IMG/VR virus record: IMGVR_UViG_3300010430_000135
Coordinates: 1-42,910 of that record
Origin: a virus
Strand: one strand, 5' to 3'
Length of the DNA: 42,910 bases
In this document: piece by piece, positions 34,420 through 42,910 of the stretch
How the letters are laid out: each line of letters begins with the position of its first letter
Numbering within the stretch: the stretch's first letter is position 1
The notes under the pieces: generated by a model
Told to the model about the DNA's origin: nothing
Database searches by the model: none
Seen by the model: only the letters and a program-made list of their open reading frames with translations
Translations under genes and position numbers: made by a program

Positions 34420-34801
34420 TTGTGTAAAGATTCGTGGAAAAAAACGTGAGATATGTTCTGGTGATCTAGACCGTACTATTGCGTTACAAGTCCGCTCATT
34501 GAAGGCGCCAACGGGTGGTAGTGTAGACTTCACCGAAGAGTTTACGTTGCTTGATAATGTTCCTGCTTTGATAGAGACGACTAGTGGTGTGGAAGTATTT
34601 GATGGTGTGAACATCAAAGGAACAGCAACACATAAAATATATATTCGCTATATCGCCGATGTTACATTTGAGAACTGGATTGAGTTTAAGAGTATAAAAT
34701 ATCGTATCTTAGACACACAGAATCTTGATGAGCGCGACGAGTGGTATTTATTCCTTTGTAACCTCAAGGGGGATGCAAGTCTTGCAGCGAATTTCACATG
34801 A
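34412..34801 (+). CDS. head-tail closure/adaptor protein (SPP1 gp16-like)
   Basis: 129 residues. SGDLDRTIALQVRSLKAPTG, then FTLLDNVPALIETTSGVEVF, ATHKIYIRYIADVTFENWIE and FKSIKYRILDTQNLDERDEW give the beta-barrel head-closure signature (rhythm of L.R.I.lq, t..v.a.ve, h.i.iRy, y.i....n.d....). Overlaps neighbours on both sides, as connector genes do. Confidence 0.88.
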   Translation: MGSCVKIRGKKREICSGDLDRTIALQVRSLKAPTGGSVDFTEEFTLLDNVPALIETTSGVEVFDGVNIKGTATHKIYIRYIADVTFENWIEFKSIKYRILDTQNLDERDEWYLFLCNLKGDASLAANFT

Positions 34802-35238
34802 CGTTTAGTTTTAAGGCGGATTCCAAGAATAGGAAGATTGAATTACACATCCAGAATCTTGAGACGCTTACAAAACGTGGAATACGTCAGGCATTCTATA
34901 AGCTTGGGCGGGATGTGAAAGACACCACGAGTAAGAATATCTTGAAGAAGCCGAGATCAGGTAGAAAAGAGAAGTTCAGAGGCAGAAATCGTAGAGCTTC
35001 TGTTGCTGGTGAGAGTTTCGCTAATAGAAGTGGTGATGCACGTAAGCAGCTTGGTTACGACGTGCATGGTTCGGATGAGTTAGAAGTAGGGTTCAGATCA
35101 AATGCAAAAACAGTATATACCAAGATCTTAGAAGAGAAACTTAACAGACCAACGCTTGCTATAGCCACGTCTGCCAATAATAGAAATGCTACGGTTCATT
35201 TTGAACGTGAAATACAGAAAATGCTAAAGAGGCTATAA
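34798..35238 (+). CDS. HK97 gp10-like neck/tail-completion protein
   Basis: 146 residues, basic. IQNLETLTKRGIRQAFYKLG, then RDVKDTTSKNILKKPRSGRK and ASVAGESFANRSGDARKQLG fit the gp10 pattern of a helix followed by an Arg/Lys-rich loop and a beta tail (ELEVGFRSNAKTVYTKILEE). Works at the head-tail junction. ATGA overlap with the adaptor gene. Confidence 0.75.
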   Translation: MTFSFKADSKNRKIELHIQNLETLTKRGIRQAFYKLGRDVKDTTSKNILKKPRSGRKEKFRGRNRRASVAGESFANRSGDARKQLGYDVHGSDELEVGFRSNAKTVYTKILEEKLNRPTLAIATSANNRNATVHFEREIQKMLKRL

Positions 35239-36371
35239 TGGTCAAAGCAGAAGACATTATCAAGCAATTGCACGCTGTGTTACCTACAGAAACAAACCTG
35301 TTCAGCGACGACATAAGTGTGACATCTTTGACACGGGCTGGAGGAACTGTGACTGTAGTGACGGCTACGGCACATGGTCTGACTACAGGTGATGAAGCGA
35401 ATATTGTAGGTGCTCAAGCTCCTATTAATATCACATCATTGACGCAAGTAGACGGTGTTGCAACTGCTGTAACCGATCAAGACCATGACTTGACAGAAGG
35501 CTGGTTTAAGACCGTCGATATCACTGGTGCTAATGAAGGTGATTATAATGGTACAAAGAATCTGATAGGTGGTGGCAAAGTAGGTAGTGGCTCGATCCCT
35601 AATCGTCAGACATTTAAATTCACTGTAGATTCTGGCGCAACTACTCCAGCGACTGGTACCATTACACTGGTTGATGCGACGACCGATGATATCCCAATCA
35701 TACCGTGGACGGGGGCTACAGCCTATAATGGGCGTCATACCGTTACTGTAATCGATCCAACAACATTCACGTATCCAACAACAACAACACTAGGTTCGCC
35801 TGCTCAAGGAACGATCATTTTACGTAAAGATGTCCGTGTTTCTGGTGCTGTAAGTGTCGAGAAAGCTATCGATTCGTATACACGTCATAACGATAATCAG
35901 CTATGGGGTTATGTCGTTCTTGGTAACGTTTTTGTATCTAAAGACCGTAAAGTAGCAACGGATGCTACGGAAACAACATCGGCAGGTGATGAGTTTAGGC
36001 AAAGACTTATTATGCCGTTTAGTGTGCATGTCATTACGCCAACTAAGAATGATATTAACGGACGTGCAGCACGAGACCAGATGGAAGACGTATTTAAGGC
36101 ATTGCTAAAGTCAATCCTTCGTGTTAAGTTTGACTCAGTACTGGTTGAAAAACCTATATATAATGTAACTGCAATAGGTCATCAGTTCACTGGATTCTTT
36201 GAAGCTTATTATCTTCATGAATTTCAGTTTGAGACGGTCACAGACATAACGTTGGGTGATACGGTTGATGAGCAGTTTACAAGGGCGTTTAGAGATATTG
36301 ATGTAATCATTGAAAATGATACTGAAGATCTTGAGGCAAGAGTTAATTTAGATGATGAGCCATTGCCATGA
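35238..36371 (+). CDS. tail terminator-like protein with inserted beta domains
   Basis: 377 residues. The ends (MVKAEDIIKQLHAVLPTETN and the C-terminal 205-377 with RLIMPFSVHVITPTKNDING, then DQMEDVFKALLKSILRVKFD) read as a tail terminator or completion protein of Mu-like phages. Between them, about 25-200, are beta modules of the AHGLTTGDEANIVGA / ITSLTQVDGVATAV type found as insertions in many phage structural proteins. The insert roughly doubles normal size. Overlaps the preceding stop by one base. Confidence 0.6.
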   Translation: MVKAEDIIKQLHAVLPTETNLFSDDISVTSLTRAGGTVTVVTATAHGLTTGDEANIVGAQAPINITSLTQVDGVATAVTDQDHDLTEGWFKTVDITGANEGDYNGTKNLIGGGKVGSGSIPNRQTFKFTVDSGATTPATGTITLVDATTDDIPIIPWTGATAYNGRHTVTVIDPTTFTYPTTTTLGSPAQGTIILRKDVRVSGAVSVEKAIDSYTRHNDNQLWGYVVLGNVFVSKDRKVATDATETTSAGDEFRQRLIMPFSVHVITPTKNDINGRAARDQMEDVFKALLKSILRVKFDSVLVEKPIYNVTAIGHQFTGFFEAYYLHEFQFETVTDITLGDTVDEQFTRAFRDIDVIIENDTEDLEARVNLDDEPLP

Positions 36372-36577
36372 AGTTAAAGATAAATAAGGATTTTTCCCAC
36401 TATAAAGCTGGTAAAACCGTAGACATTCCCGTTGATAAAGATGGTATTCCTACTACTGCTTTTTGGCGGAAGCGTATCAAAGATTCTGTTCTCGATAATT
36501 GTGTAGAAGTAGTTACCGAGGAAAAGAAGGCAAAGGCTAAGACGAAATCAAAATCTAGTGATGAGGGCGACAGATGA
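36368..36577 (+). CDS. small basic tail-module protein
   Basis: 69 residues, MKLKINKDFSHYKAGKTVDI then PTTAFWRKRIKDSVLDNCVE and a Lys/Ser tail. Such a small protein often precedes the sheath gene in Mu-like phages (Mu gp38-type, DUF2635-like), having a KAGKTVxIPVDKDGxPxxxFWRKRIKD motif. Overlaps both neighbours by four bases. Confidence 0.6.
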   Translation: MKLKINKDFSHYKAGKTVDIPVDKDGIPTTAFWRKRIKDSVLDNCVEVVTEEKKAKAKTKSKSSDEGDR

Positions 36578-38124
36578 CAGTTGTTAACCAACCAGACGTA
36601 ACATTTAATATTATACCTGCACAGGGTGTTATTTCCAACGAGGCACAGAAGGTGTTATTTGTTGGACAGCAACTTCCAGCAGGCTCTGCAACGAGTGGAG
36701 CGCTTGTAACGAACATTAACACCACGGGTGGTGAGGATGCTTTGTTCGGTGAAGATTCACATCTTGCGTCAATGCTTCGTGCAGCACGTAAACTAAACAA
36801 AAACACACGGTTTGATGCTATCCCATTGGATGATAATGGAGGAGCTGTTGATGCCACAGGAACTGTTACCTTCACGGGGACAGCGACTGAGGCAGGCACA
36901 ATTACAATTGCTTTAGTATCTGAAAAGAACTTCTCCATAGATGTTGCAATTGCTGATACAGATACAGCGACCACAATAGGTGATACTTTTGAAGCTGCGG
37001 TTACCGCTCTTTCAAAGATTCCTGTTACTGCTAGTAATACAACAGGTGCTGTAACACTTACTGCCAAAAACGGTGGTGAGATTGGTAACAATTATGGCAT
37101 CAAAGTTACAGGTTCAGTTGCTGGTGTTACGGTAGCCACCGTTGCTTTTGCAAGTGGTGCTACGAATCCAGTATTAACCAACTTATTTGATGTCATTGGT
37201 GACGAGCGGTATCAAACAATTGTGTGGCCAAATACCTACACATTATCGACACTGACAGATCTTTTAGATCCACGCTTTAACGTTGATAATGATATCCAAG
37301 ATGGTGTTGGTATAACAACCCAGACCGATACCTTTGCTAACCTTCAAACGAATGGTAATGCACAGAATTCCGCTAGCTTAGTGATCGTTGGTAATGCGAT
37401 TGTCAATGAGGCGCTATATCGTGGTGGCGAATTTGTAGAACAAGATGATGTAGTTTCTTCTGAGATTGCAGCGATTCGTTCTCTCCGTCTAACGGAAGGT
37501 GCTAGCATTGCACGATTTGTTATCAGTAAGAACGGCCCACGTGATTCATTTGGTGGACCAGCGTTAGCGAGTAAGCCGTATTTCAATACACCACTTTCTG
37601 ATCTTATTGTTAGCGATCCAGGTCGTGGATTTACCAAAACTGAAATTGAATCATTAAACACTGCTGGTGTAGCCATCTTTGGAAACAATTCAGCACGCAA
37701 TGCAGTGATTCTTGGTGAAGTAGTCACTACTCGTAAAACAGATTCTGCAGGCAACCCTGAAACGACATTTAAATTCCTGAACTTAGTTGATACTTCTGTG
37801 AATATCCGTGAGTTCTACTTTAATAATGTCAAATCACGGTATGCACAATCTCGTTTGACTGAAGGTGATCTAATACCGAATCGTGATATAGCAAATGAAG
37901 CATCTATACGGGCTTTCTTGGAAGGTTTGTATGTAACACTTTCAAATGAAGACTTTGTCCTAACTCAGGCGGGTGAAACATCACGGAATTTCTATAAAGA
38001 GAATCTGTCTGTTTCAATCGATATTGAAGACGGTAAAGTTACTGTGAATTCACAAGTCCTAGTTGTTACGCAGTTGCGTGATTTCAATGGAACAATTCAA
38101 ATCGCATTCTCAACTGAAGCTTAA
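36574..38124 (+). CDS. tail sheath protein (Mu L-like)
   Basis: 516 residues. NIIPAQGVISNEAQKVLFVG, then DALFGEDSHLASMLRAARKL, an inserted beta domain (about 95-175), and ERYQTIVWPNTYTLSTLTDL, AIRSLRLTEGASIARFVISK and a C-terminal DFNGTIQIAFSTEA match Mu-like sheath proteins. The sheath contracts to push the tube through the envelope, so the phage has a myovirus tail. Confidence 0.9.
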   Translation: MTVVNQPDVTFNIIPAQGVISNEAQKVLFVGQQLPAGSATSGALVTNINTTGGEDALFGEDSHLASMLRAARKLNKNTRFDAIPLDDNGGAVDATGTVTFTGTATEAGTITIALVSEKNFSIDVAIADTDTATTIGDTFEAAVTALSKIPVTASNTTGAVTLTAKNGGEIGNNYGIKVTGSVAGVTVATVAFASGATNPVLTNLFDVIGDERYQTIVWPNTYTLSTLTDLLDPRFNVDNDIQDGVGITTQTDTFANLQTNGNAQNSASLVIVGNAIVNEALYRGGEFVEQDDVVSSEIAAIRSLRLTEGASIARFVISKNGPRDSFGGPALASKPYFNTPLSDLIVSDPGRGFTKTEIESLNTAGVAIFGNNSARNAVILGEVVTTRKTDSAGNPETTFKFLNLVDTSVNIREFYFNNVKSRYAQSRLTEGDLIPNRDIANEASIRAFLEGLYVTLSNEDFVLTQAGETSRNFYKENLSVSIDIEDGKVTVNSQVLVVTQLRDFNGTIQIAFSTEA

Positions 38125-38137
38125 GAGGTAAAAAGTT

Positions 38138-38521
38138 ATGGGTATAGTTGCATTAGCTAATCCTACCGTCATTGTTAATAATAGTCCGGTATCGGTAGTA
38201 CCGAATTCAGTGAGTTATACTGAGGGTTTCGGTGAACAAGCTGTTAGAACCCAGTCTGCTGGTGGTGGATCGGTTCAAACAGTGCTATCGAACAATGTCG
38301 AGACTAATATGTCTATGGTGAAGTTTTCTATTTTCAATACTGCTGAAAATATAGAGCTTGTTCGGACATTTAAAGTAAACAGTAACGACAATGTTATTTC
38401 TATTACTGGTGAAGGACTTACTCGCTCATTCAATAATGTTGCATTGACGAATGACTACGAAGTAAATCTTGGTGCTGATACTACTATCGACCTAGAATTC
38501 ACTGGTGATCCTTCAGTATAA
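38138..38521 (+). CDS. tail tube protein (Mu M-like)
   Basis: 127 residues following the sheath, of normal size. VNNSPVSVVPNSVSYTEGFG, then VRTQSAGGGSVQTVLSNNVE and MSMVKFSIFNTAENIELVRT with FNNVALTNDYEVNLGADTTI make a beta-sandwich. It polymerises inside the sheath. Good ribosome site (GAGGTAAAAAGTT). Confidence 0.88.
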   Translation: MGIVALANPTVIVNNSPVSVVPNSVSYTEGFGEQAVRTQSAGGGSVQTVLSNNVETNMSMVKFSIFNTAENIELVRTFKVNSNDNVISITGEGLTRSFNNVALTNDYEVNLGADTTIDLEFTGDPSV

Positions 38522-38536
38522 TAATGGAGTATAAAA

Positions 38537-38986
38537 ATGGCGGCGACCATAAACGAATTTATCTACAAACTGGAAACACCAGTTAGTTATCACGGCAAGG
38601 GGAATGAGGAGCAAGCATATGAGCTTATTCTAAAAGCCCCTTCCAATAAGCAGCGAAGAGAATGTGCACAGTTACGGCAAGGATTCTTCAAAGCTTTAAA
38701 TGATCTACAGTCTTCAGGTTCTAAAGAGCAATCTGAAGGTGGAAGTCAGGATATTGGTGGTAAAGAAGTACTCACCATGATTTTGATGTCTGGTGTCGAT
38801 TATGTAGAGTATGTTGAAACATTCCGTGACTTAGCATTGAATGATATTGTTTGGATTAATGAGCAGCAGCGTGTTACTTCCCCGATTTTTGATAATATGT
38901 CGGAGAATGACACACAGAATATGATGGGAGAATACATTGCAAATTTTCTCATTGGCTCTTGGATGAGCGGTCTAGCCACAAGCTAG
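38537..38986 (+). CDS. tail assembly chaperone, short (zero-frame) form
   Basis: 149 residues. MAATINEFIYKLETPVSYHG then AYELILKAPSNKQRRECAQL is a chaperone of the Mu gp41/lambda G type. Just before its end lies the slippery heptamer A_AAT_TTT (38941-38947) in exactly the required phase, opening a longer product by -1 frameshifting. The short form ends in LIGSWMSGLATS. Confidence 0.85.
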   Translation: MAATINEFIYKLETPVSYHGKGNEEQAYELILKAPSNKQRRECAQLRQGFFKALNDLQSSGSKEQSEGGSQDIGGKEVLTMILMSGVDYVEYVETFRDLALNDIVWINEQQRVTSPIFDNMSENDTQNMMGEYIANFLIGSWMSGLATS

Positions 38987-39138
38987 ATTATATGATAGCG
39001 AACCTGATGAAGTTTTATGAAGGTGCTGTATCATATGAGGCGTTCCAAGCGATGCCGTATCCTGATATACTCAAGCTTAATGAGTTTGCAGAGCGTATCA
39101 ATAAGGAAACGGAAAGAAATATAAAGGCGAGGACATAA
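38537..39138 (+). CDS. tail assembly chaperone, -1 frameshift fusion form
   Basis: Predicted product of 200 residues: 137 residues of the zero frame through NF at the slippery site, then SHWLLDERSSHKLDYMIANL, FYEGAVSYEAFQAMPYPDIL and a charged end, KLNEFAERINKETERNIKA and so on, stopping at 39136-39138. The -1 frame has no start codon with a ribosome site of its own before 38980. As in lambda G/GT, the long form is expected to bind tape measure and tube. The tape measure gene begins two bases later. Confidence 0.8.
38941..38947 (+). promoter_or_regulatory. -1 programmed frameshift site A_AAT_TTT
   Basis: The zero frame reads GCA-AAT-TTT-CTC, so the heptamer fits X_XXY_YYZ with both tRNAs able to re-pair after slipping one base. 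The zero frame ends about 36 bases later and the -1 frame is open to 39138. No strong stem is obvious downstream within a few bases. Confidence 0.8.
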
Positions 39139-39139
39139 T

Positions 39140-40717
39140 ATGGCTTTTGATATATCTTTTGTTTACAAAGCCATAGATCGCTTTAGTCCTACCACAAATG
39201 CTATTAAACGTAGTGTCGACTCTGTCAGTAAAAAATTCACAAAACTCCAAAGGACTGTTAAAGAAACTGGTGCCAGCTTAAGAAAAGTTGGGAGTAGTTT
39301 AGCGTTAAAAGTGACTGCGCCTATTTTGGGTTTTGCTGGCTTAGCTATAAAGACCTCGGCTGATATTGAAACAATGAAGGTGGCTTTTGAGTCGATGACG
39401 GGATCGGCAGAGAAGGCATCGGAAGTGGTAAAAGGGCTTATTGACTTTACTGCGAAGACACCTTTCCAGTTGGCAGGGGTGGGTAAAGCTGCCAAGCAGT
39501 TGTTATCGTTCGGTGTGTCCACAGAAGAGCTTCAAGGGAAATTAAAATTCCTTGGTGATATCGCAGCAGGAGCGAATGTTCCACTAAGTGATATGGCGGC
39601 TATTTTTGGAAAGTCCAAAGCCAAAGGAAAGGCAATGACCGAAGAGTTATTGCAACTATCTGACCGTGGTATTCCTATCATTGACACACTCGCTAAGGGT
39701 ATGGGGGTATCAAAGGACAAGATATTCGATCTAGCGTCTAAGGGAAAAATTAGTTTCTCTATACTAGAAAAAGCATTGATCAAACTGACTCAGAAGGGTG
39801 GGGTCTTCTTTAACCAGATGGCCAAACAGTCCAAAACAACCACTGGGCTATTTTCCACACTCAAAGACAATGTTGTCTTGGCTATGGCTGCGGTTGGAGA
39901 TCAAATTATAGAAACATTTGACTTGAAGCAGGTATTAAAAGATTCCATTGCGTTTATTCAGCGCATGACTGCTGGATTCAAACAATTTGTAAAGAATAAT
40001 CCAAGGCTTGCAAAGTTTGTGTTGATACTTATCGGTGCACTTGCAGTGTTAGGACCGTTAGCTATTGCAATCGGTGGGTTGGTGGCTATCTTAGGGATTC
40101 TACTGAATCCAATCACATTGATAATAGTGGGTGTTGTTGCTCTCGTGGGTGCTATTGCTGCTATTATTATTAAGTTCAAAGTTGTTCGTGATATTTTATC
40201 ACTATTCGGAAGAGTGCTTTCTGCAGTAGGAAGAATAGTATTTGCTTTTGGCAAAGCCCTATTCAATGGCATAACATTACCAATCCGTACGCTTGCAAAA
40301 TTCATATCTAGTATACTGAACTTATTCTTTGATTTTGATGGTATGGTAAAATCAACAACTGGGTCAGTAGGTTCTTTCCTAGAAACTTTTGATATCCAGC
40401 CAATCATTGAAGACATGCAACGACTCACAAAATGGATTGAAGATGTAGCGGTTGCTATTGAAGAAGCCTTTTCTTTTGATAATCTAACATCATCAATAGA
40501 CAAAGGAATCAGTTCACTTACAGGCGGAATTGGAGAGTTCTTTGGGGTAGGTGGGCCGGAAGCCTCAGTTGCTGCTCAAAGTATATCAACAAGTGCAAAA
40601 TTAGATGCTAACATCAACATAGCTGCACCTCCTGGTGTGGTGACTGGCGCGACCTCTAAGGTTTCTGGCGCGAGTGCTAGAAATGTTGGTATGAATATGG
40701 TGGAGGATGGCGCATGA
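39140..40717 (+). CDS. tail tape measure protein
   Basis: 525 residues. FDISFVYKAIDRFSPTTNAI then a coiled-coil start (RSVDSVSKKFTKLQRTVKET), the conserved tape measure centre KTSADIETMKVAFESMTGSA and FDLTAKTPFQLAGVGKAAKQ-like motif (about 100-115), and strongly hydrophobic stretches around 295-350 (LAKFVLILIGALAVLGPLAI, AIIGGLVAILGILLNP-like). By the usual scaling (1.5 angstrom per residue) the tail would be near 80 nm; this is an estimate. The gene ends ATGA with the next. Confidence 0.92.
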   Translation: MAFDISFVYKAIDRFSPTTNAIKRSVDSVSKKFTKLQRTVKETGASLRKVGSSLALKVTAPILGFAGLAIKTSADIETMKVAFESMTGSAEKASEVVKGLIDFTAKTPFQLAGVGKAAKQLLSFGVSTEELQGKLKFLGDIAAGANVPLSDMAAIFGKSKAKGKAMTEELLQLSDRGIPIIDTLAKGMGVSKDKIFDLASKGKISFSILEKALIKLTQKGGVFFNQMAKQSKTTTGLFSTLKDNVVLAMAAVGDQIIETFDLKQVLKDSIAFIQRMTAGFKQFVKNNPRLAKFVLILIGALAVLGPLAIAIGGLVAILGILLNPITLIIVGVVALVGAIAAIIIKFKVVRDILSLFGRVLSAVGRIVFAFGKALFNGITLPIRTLAKFISSILNLFFDFDGMVKSTTGSVGSFLETFDIQPIIEDMQRLTKWIEDVAVAIEEAFSFDNLTSSIDKGISSLTGGIGEFFGVGGPEASVAAQSISTSAKLDANINIAAPPGVVTGATSKVSGASARNVGMNMVEDGA

Positions 40718-41907
40718 CCATTTTAGATGAATTACAAGAAGCTAGTTTTAAAGGCGCACGGTTCCTGATTCGCTCAGGTAGTACAGCGGGTGGGCGCAAG
40801 ACTGTGACCCATGAATATCCCAACACTGACCGTCGTTATGTTGAAGATTTAGGCGCCTTACAGCAAACCTTTAGTATAACGGGTATTACACATGGTAAAG
40901 GTTCTGATTATTTTGTACAGCGTGATAACCTGATTAATGCTCTTAACGAAGGTGGATCTGGCGAACTGGTTCATCCATTCTTAGGTACTTTCACAGTAAC
41001 TTCTAAGCCATTCACATTATCTGAAGATACTACCGAGCTAGGAGTTGCTAACTTCTCTATGACATTCGAGAGGTCGGATGCGTCAATATTCCCAGCCCAG
41101 GCCACATCAAACAAATCACTGATTAATCGCCTAAGTGGTAATGTCACATCATCAATACAGAATGACATAGGGAATATATTCAATGTATCACGGCAGTTTG
41201 CCAGTAACTTCACTGATGGCGTATCTATTTTAAATGAAGTAGTACAAGCTTTTCAACTGGGTAGTGATATCATATTTAAAGTGACGGACCAGATTAGCCC
41301 ATTCAATTCTACCGTTGATACGTTTGAAAGAAATATAAATCAGAACATAACTGACCCTGTAAACCTTGGAAGTGATCTAACAAATATCTTCAATGAGTAT
41401 GCGTTGTTGGGTACTACGCCTGAGAATCAATTTACACTGGATAGGAATCTATTTGATTTTGGTGCTACACGTGAGCCCATTCTACCTACAACGGTTCAAC
41501 GTGTTCAACGGATTGAGAACCGAGATATCATTGATAGTGCTATGCGTACAAACGCTCTTGCATTGGCTTACAATATCACCACAGATCTAACATTAGATAA
41601 TGTAAATCAGATTGATGAAACTGCTGCAATATTAGATGACCAATATAACTTCATTATTGATGATAATAATCTTTCTAACGATACAGTGAATATCTTGAAA
41701 GACCTTCGTGTTGAAGTAAGAAAATTCCTTGATAATGAGCGGGTTACGGCATTCCGTATTGCGGATGTTGATACGCAGGAAATATCTACCACATTATTGG
41801 CTTACCAGTATTACGGAAACCTGGATAATGTAGACCAGTTGATTGAATTAAATAACACCATTAACACCAGTTTTGTTAGTGGAGAGACGCAGGTATTGAC
41901 AGCATGA
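40714..41907 (+). CDS. Mu gp43/N-like tail/DNA circularization protein
   Basis: 397 residues. MTILDELQEASFKGARFLIR, then RKTVTHEYPNTDRRYVEDLG, FSITGITHGKGSDYFVQRDN and GELVHPFLGTFTVTSKPFTL followed by ANFSMTFERSD match the DNA_circ_N domain (about 1-125). The remaining part is helical and less conserved. It is a baseplate-proximal tail protein despite the family name. ATGA overlaps with both neighbours. Confidence 0.9.
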   Translation: MTILDELQEASFKGARFLIRSGSTAGGRKTVTHEYPNTDRRYVEDLGALQQTFSITGITHGKGSDYFVQRDNLINALNEGGSGELVHPFLGTFTVTSKPFTLSEDTTELGVANFSMTFERSDASIFPAQATSNKSLINRLSGNVTSSIQNDIGNIFNVSRQFASNFTDGVSILNEVVQAFQLGSDIIFKVTDQISPFNSTVDTFERNINQNITDPVNLGSDLTNIFNEYALLGTTPENQFTLDRNLFDFGATREPILPTTVQRVQRIENRDIIDSAMRTNALALAYNITTDLTLDNVNQIDETAAILDDQYNFIIDDNNLSNDTVNILKDLRVEVRKFLDNERVTAFRIADVDTQEISTTLLAYQYYGNLDNVDQLIELNNTINTSFVSGETQVLTA

Positions 41908-42910
41908 CGATCACTTTGGAAGTTGATGGGTCAGAGTTTGAAGGGTTCACTTCTATTAATGTTGGTAAGAGCATTGAAACCATTAGTGGTACCTTTAGCT
42001 TTGAAGCAACGTCTAGTGATGTATCGACATTTCCAATTAAGCGTGGTGCTGCTGCAAAAGTTTTGATCAATGGAGTATCTGTTATTGATGGCTTTGTTGA
42101 TACGATTACCGTTTCCTATGATGCGGGTGGGCACTCTTTGCTGATACAGGGTCGTGATAAGACATCTGATGTTATTGATTCATCGCTTGTTGGGAAGAAA
42201 GAATTTACGGCACCCATCACACTAGAGCAAGTGATAGAGAAGACGTTGAGTGATAATGGTCTGACATCCATTAGTGTCGTTAATGAGGCGGCAACAACTG
42301 AACCTTTTAAAGCAACAGAATTTGTAAGTTCTAAGACGGGGCAGACTGTATTCGAGTTTATCGAAACATATGCCAGGAAGCGTCAGGTATTGCTAACGAC
42401 GAATGGAAGTGGTGACATTGTTCTAGCTCGCGCTGGGAATGAGACTATCAGTACGGTATTGAAGAACGTCGTAGGCAACACGGACAATAATATACTCAGT
42501 GGTGCTATCACTTATAATGAAATAGAACGTTTTAATAAGTATGTTCTAAAGTCGCAGCAGAATCCCACAGGTTTTGCCTTCGAGGCTGATGTCCAGATTA
42601 AAAATATTGTGAGTCAGATCGGGGATGCAACGGATAACGATATACGTTCAACACGTCAGTTACAAATAATCTCTAAGACATCTGATAATAACGTGGACTT
42701 AGGCAAGTTAGCTGCGTGGAATGCTAACCTACGTCGTGCAAGGTCTGCAGAATATTCTGTGGTAATTCAAGGATTCTTCGCTGATGAAAGTGAGACGGTT
42801 CTCTGGGAGCCAAATAAGTTGGTAAAGGTTGAAGATGACTTCGCAGACGTGAACGCAACTTTACTAATAAAATCAGTAGAGTATAATGTGGGTCTAGACT
42901 CTGGTTCAAC
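41904..42910 (+). CDS. Mu gp44/P-like baseplate hub protein (partial, runs off right edge)
   Basis: Starts at the ATG overlapping the previous stop and remains open to the end of the window (at least 335 residues). MTITLEVDGSEFEGFTSINV, then INGVSVIDGFVDTITVSYDA, LLIQGRDKTSDVIDSSLVGK and FVSSKTGQTVFEFIETYARK, then QVLLTTNGSGDIVLARAG match the gpP/gp44 hub fold with its ring domains. It forms the central hub above the spike. The C-terminus is missing only because the window ends. Confidence 0.9.
   Translation, partial: MTITLEVDGSEFEGFTSINVGKSIETISGTFSFEATSSDVSTFPIKRGAAAKVLINGVSVIDGFVDTITVSYDAGGHSLLIQGRDKTSDVIDSSLVGKKEFTAPITLEQVIEKTLSDNGLTSISVVNEAATTEPFKATEFVSSKTGQTVFEFIETYARKRQVLLTTNGSGDIVLARAGNETISTVLKNVVGNTDNNILSGAITYNEIERFNKYVLKSQQNPTGFAFEADVQIKNIVSQIGDATDNDIRSTRQLQIISKTSDNNVDLGKLAAWNANLRRARSAEYSVVIQGFFADESETVLWEPNKLVKVEDDFADVNATLLIKSVEYNVGLDSGS

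Noticed and set aside
2666-42910. Search for integrase, transposase, insertion sequence ends or attachment core
   Set aside because: No integrase or transposase gene and no convincing att-like duplication of tRNA 3-prime ends was seen in this window; lysogeny cannot be judged.

Overview
The window is a contiguous piece of a tailed-phage (or prophage) genome with a contractile tail. The virion genes form an HK97-type head (large terminase, portal, Mu F-like protein, prohead protease, major capsid protein) joined to a Mu-like contractile tail (sheath, tube, frameshifted chaperone, tape measure, Mu gp43/N-like and gp44/P-like baseplate proteins). The DNA is AT-leaning, ribosome sites are strong (mostly ATAGGAGGTTGTT or ATAGGAGGTCAC before ATG), promoters are sigma70-like, and both tRNA genes encode CCA. 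This fits a proteobacterial host; endonuclease I and a YubB-like protein point the same way. The exact host cannot be read from the sequence. Three leucine-rich-repeat proteins hint at a bacterium that lives with eukaryotes, but that is inference.

Layout. 1-2405 (minus strand): a leftward operon with a Rad52-type annealing protein, small proteins, and a DUF6948-like gene flanked by two Gly-X repeat genes. 2406-2526: divergent promoters. 2527-4010: ribbon-helix-helix protein, replication initiator with iterons inside the gene (a lambda-O-like origin), and a possible loader. 4105-9333: LRR protein, RNA ligase RtcB, secreted endonuclease I, and two tandem LRR proteins. 4909-5384 has no protein gene but holds a predicted minus-strand small RNA whose loop is complementary to the phage Shine-Dalgarno consensus. 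9494-21005: many small genes, tRNA-Cys and tRNA-Ile(CAU), a highly structured RNA unit (11247-11476), a second DUF6948/low-complexity locus, two XRE regulators, many one-helix membrane proteins and several duplicated genes. 21055-42910: late morphogenesis genes, all on plus, still open at the right edge.

Regulation. At least four early promoters share one cassette: TTGACA, a 17-bp spacer containing TWAARCACTAATG, a -10 box, then TAACRCARATAGGAGGTTGTT-ATG or a close form. Further copies of the 13-mer lie at other early control regions, so one phage regulator probably controls them together. The terminase transcript appears to start at or next to its ATG.

Most unusual points: the possible anti-Shine-Dalgarno RNA at 5117-5236; the pseudoknot-capable RNA at 11247-11476; two tRNAs that each supply the UAG stop codon of the preceding membrane-protein gene; phage LRR genes with a cysteine-rich insert and a duplication scar; and a duplicated two-gene module of presumed virion surface proteins between the capsid and connector genes.
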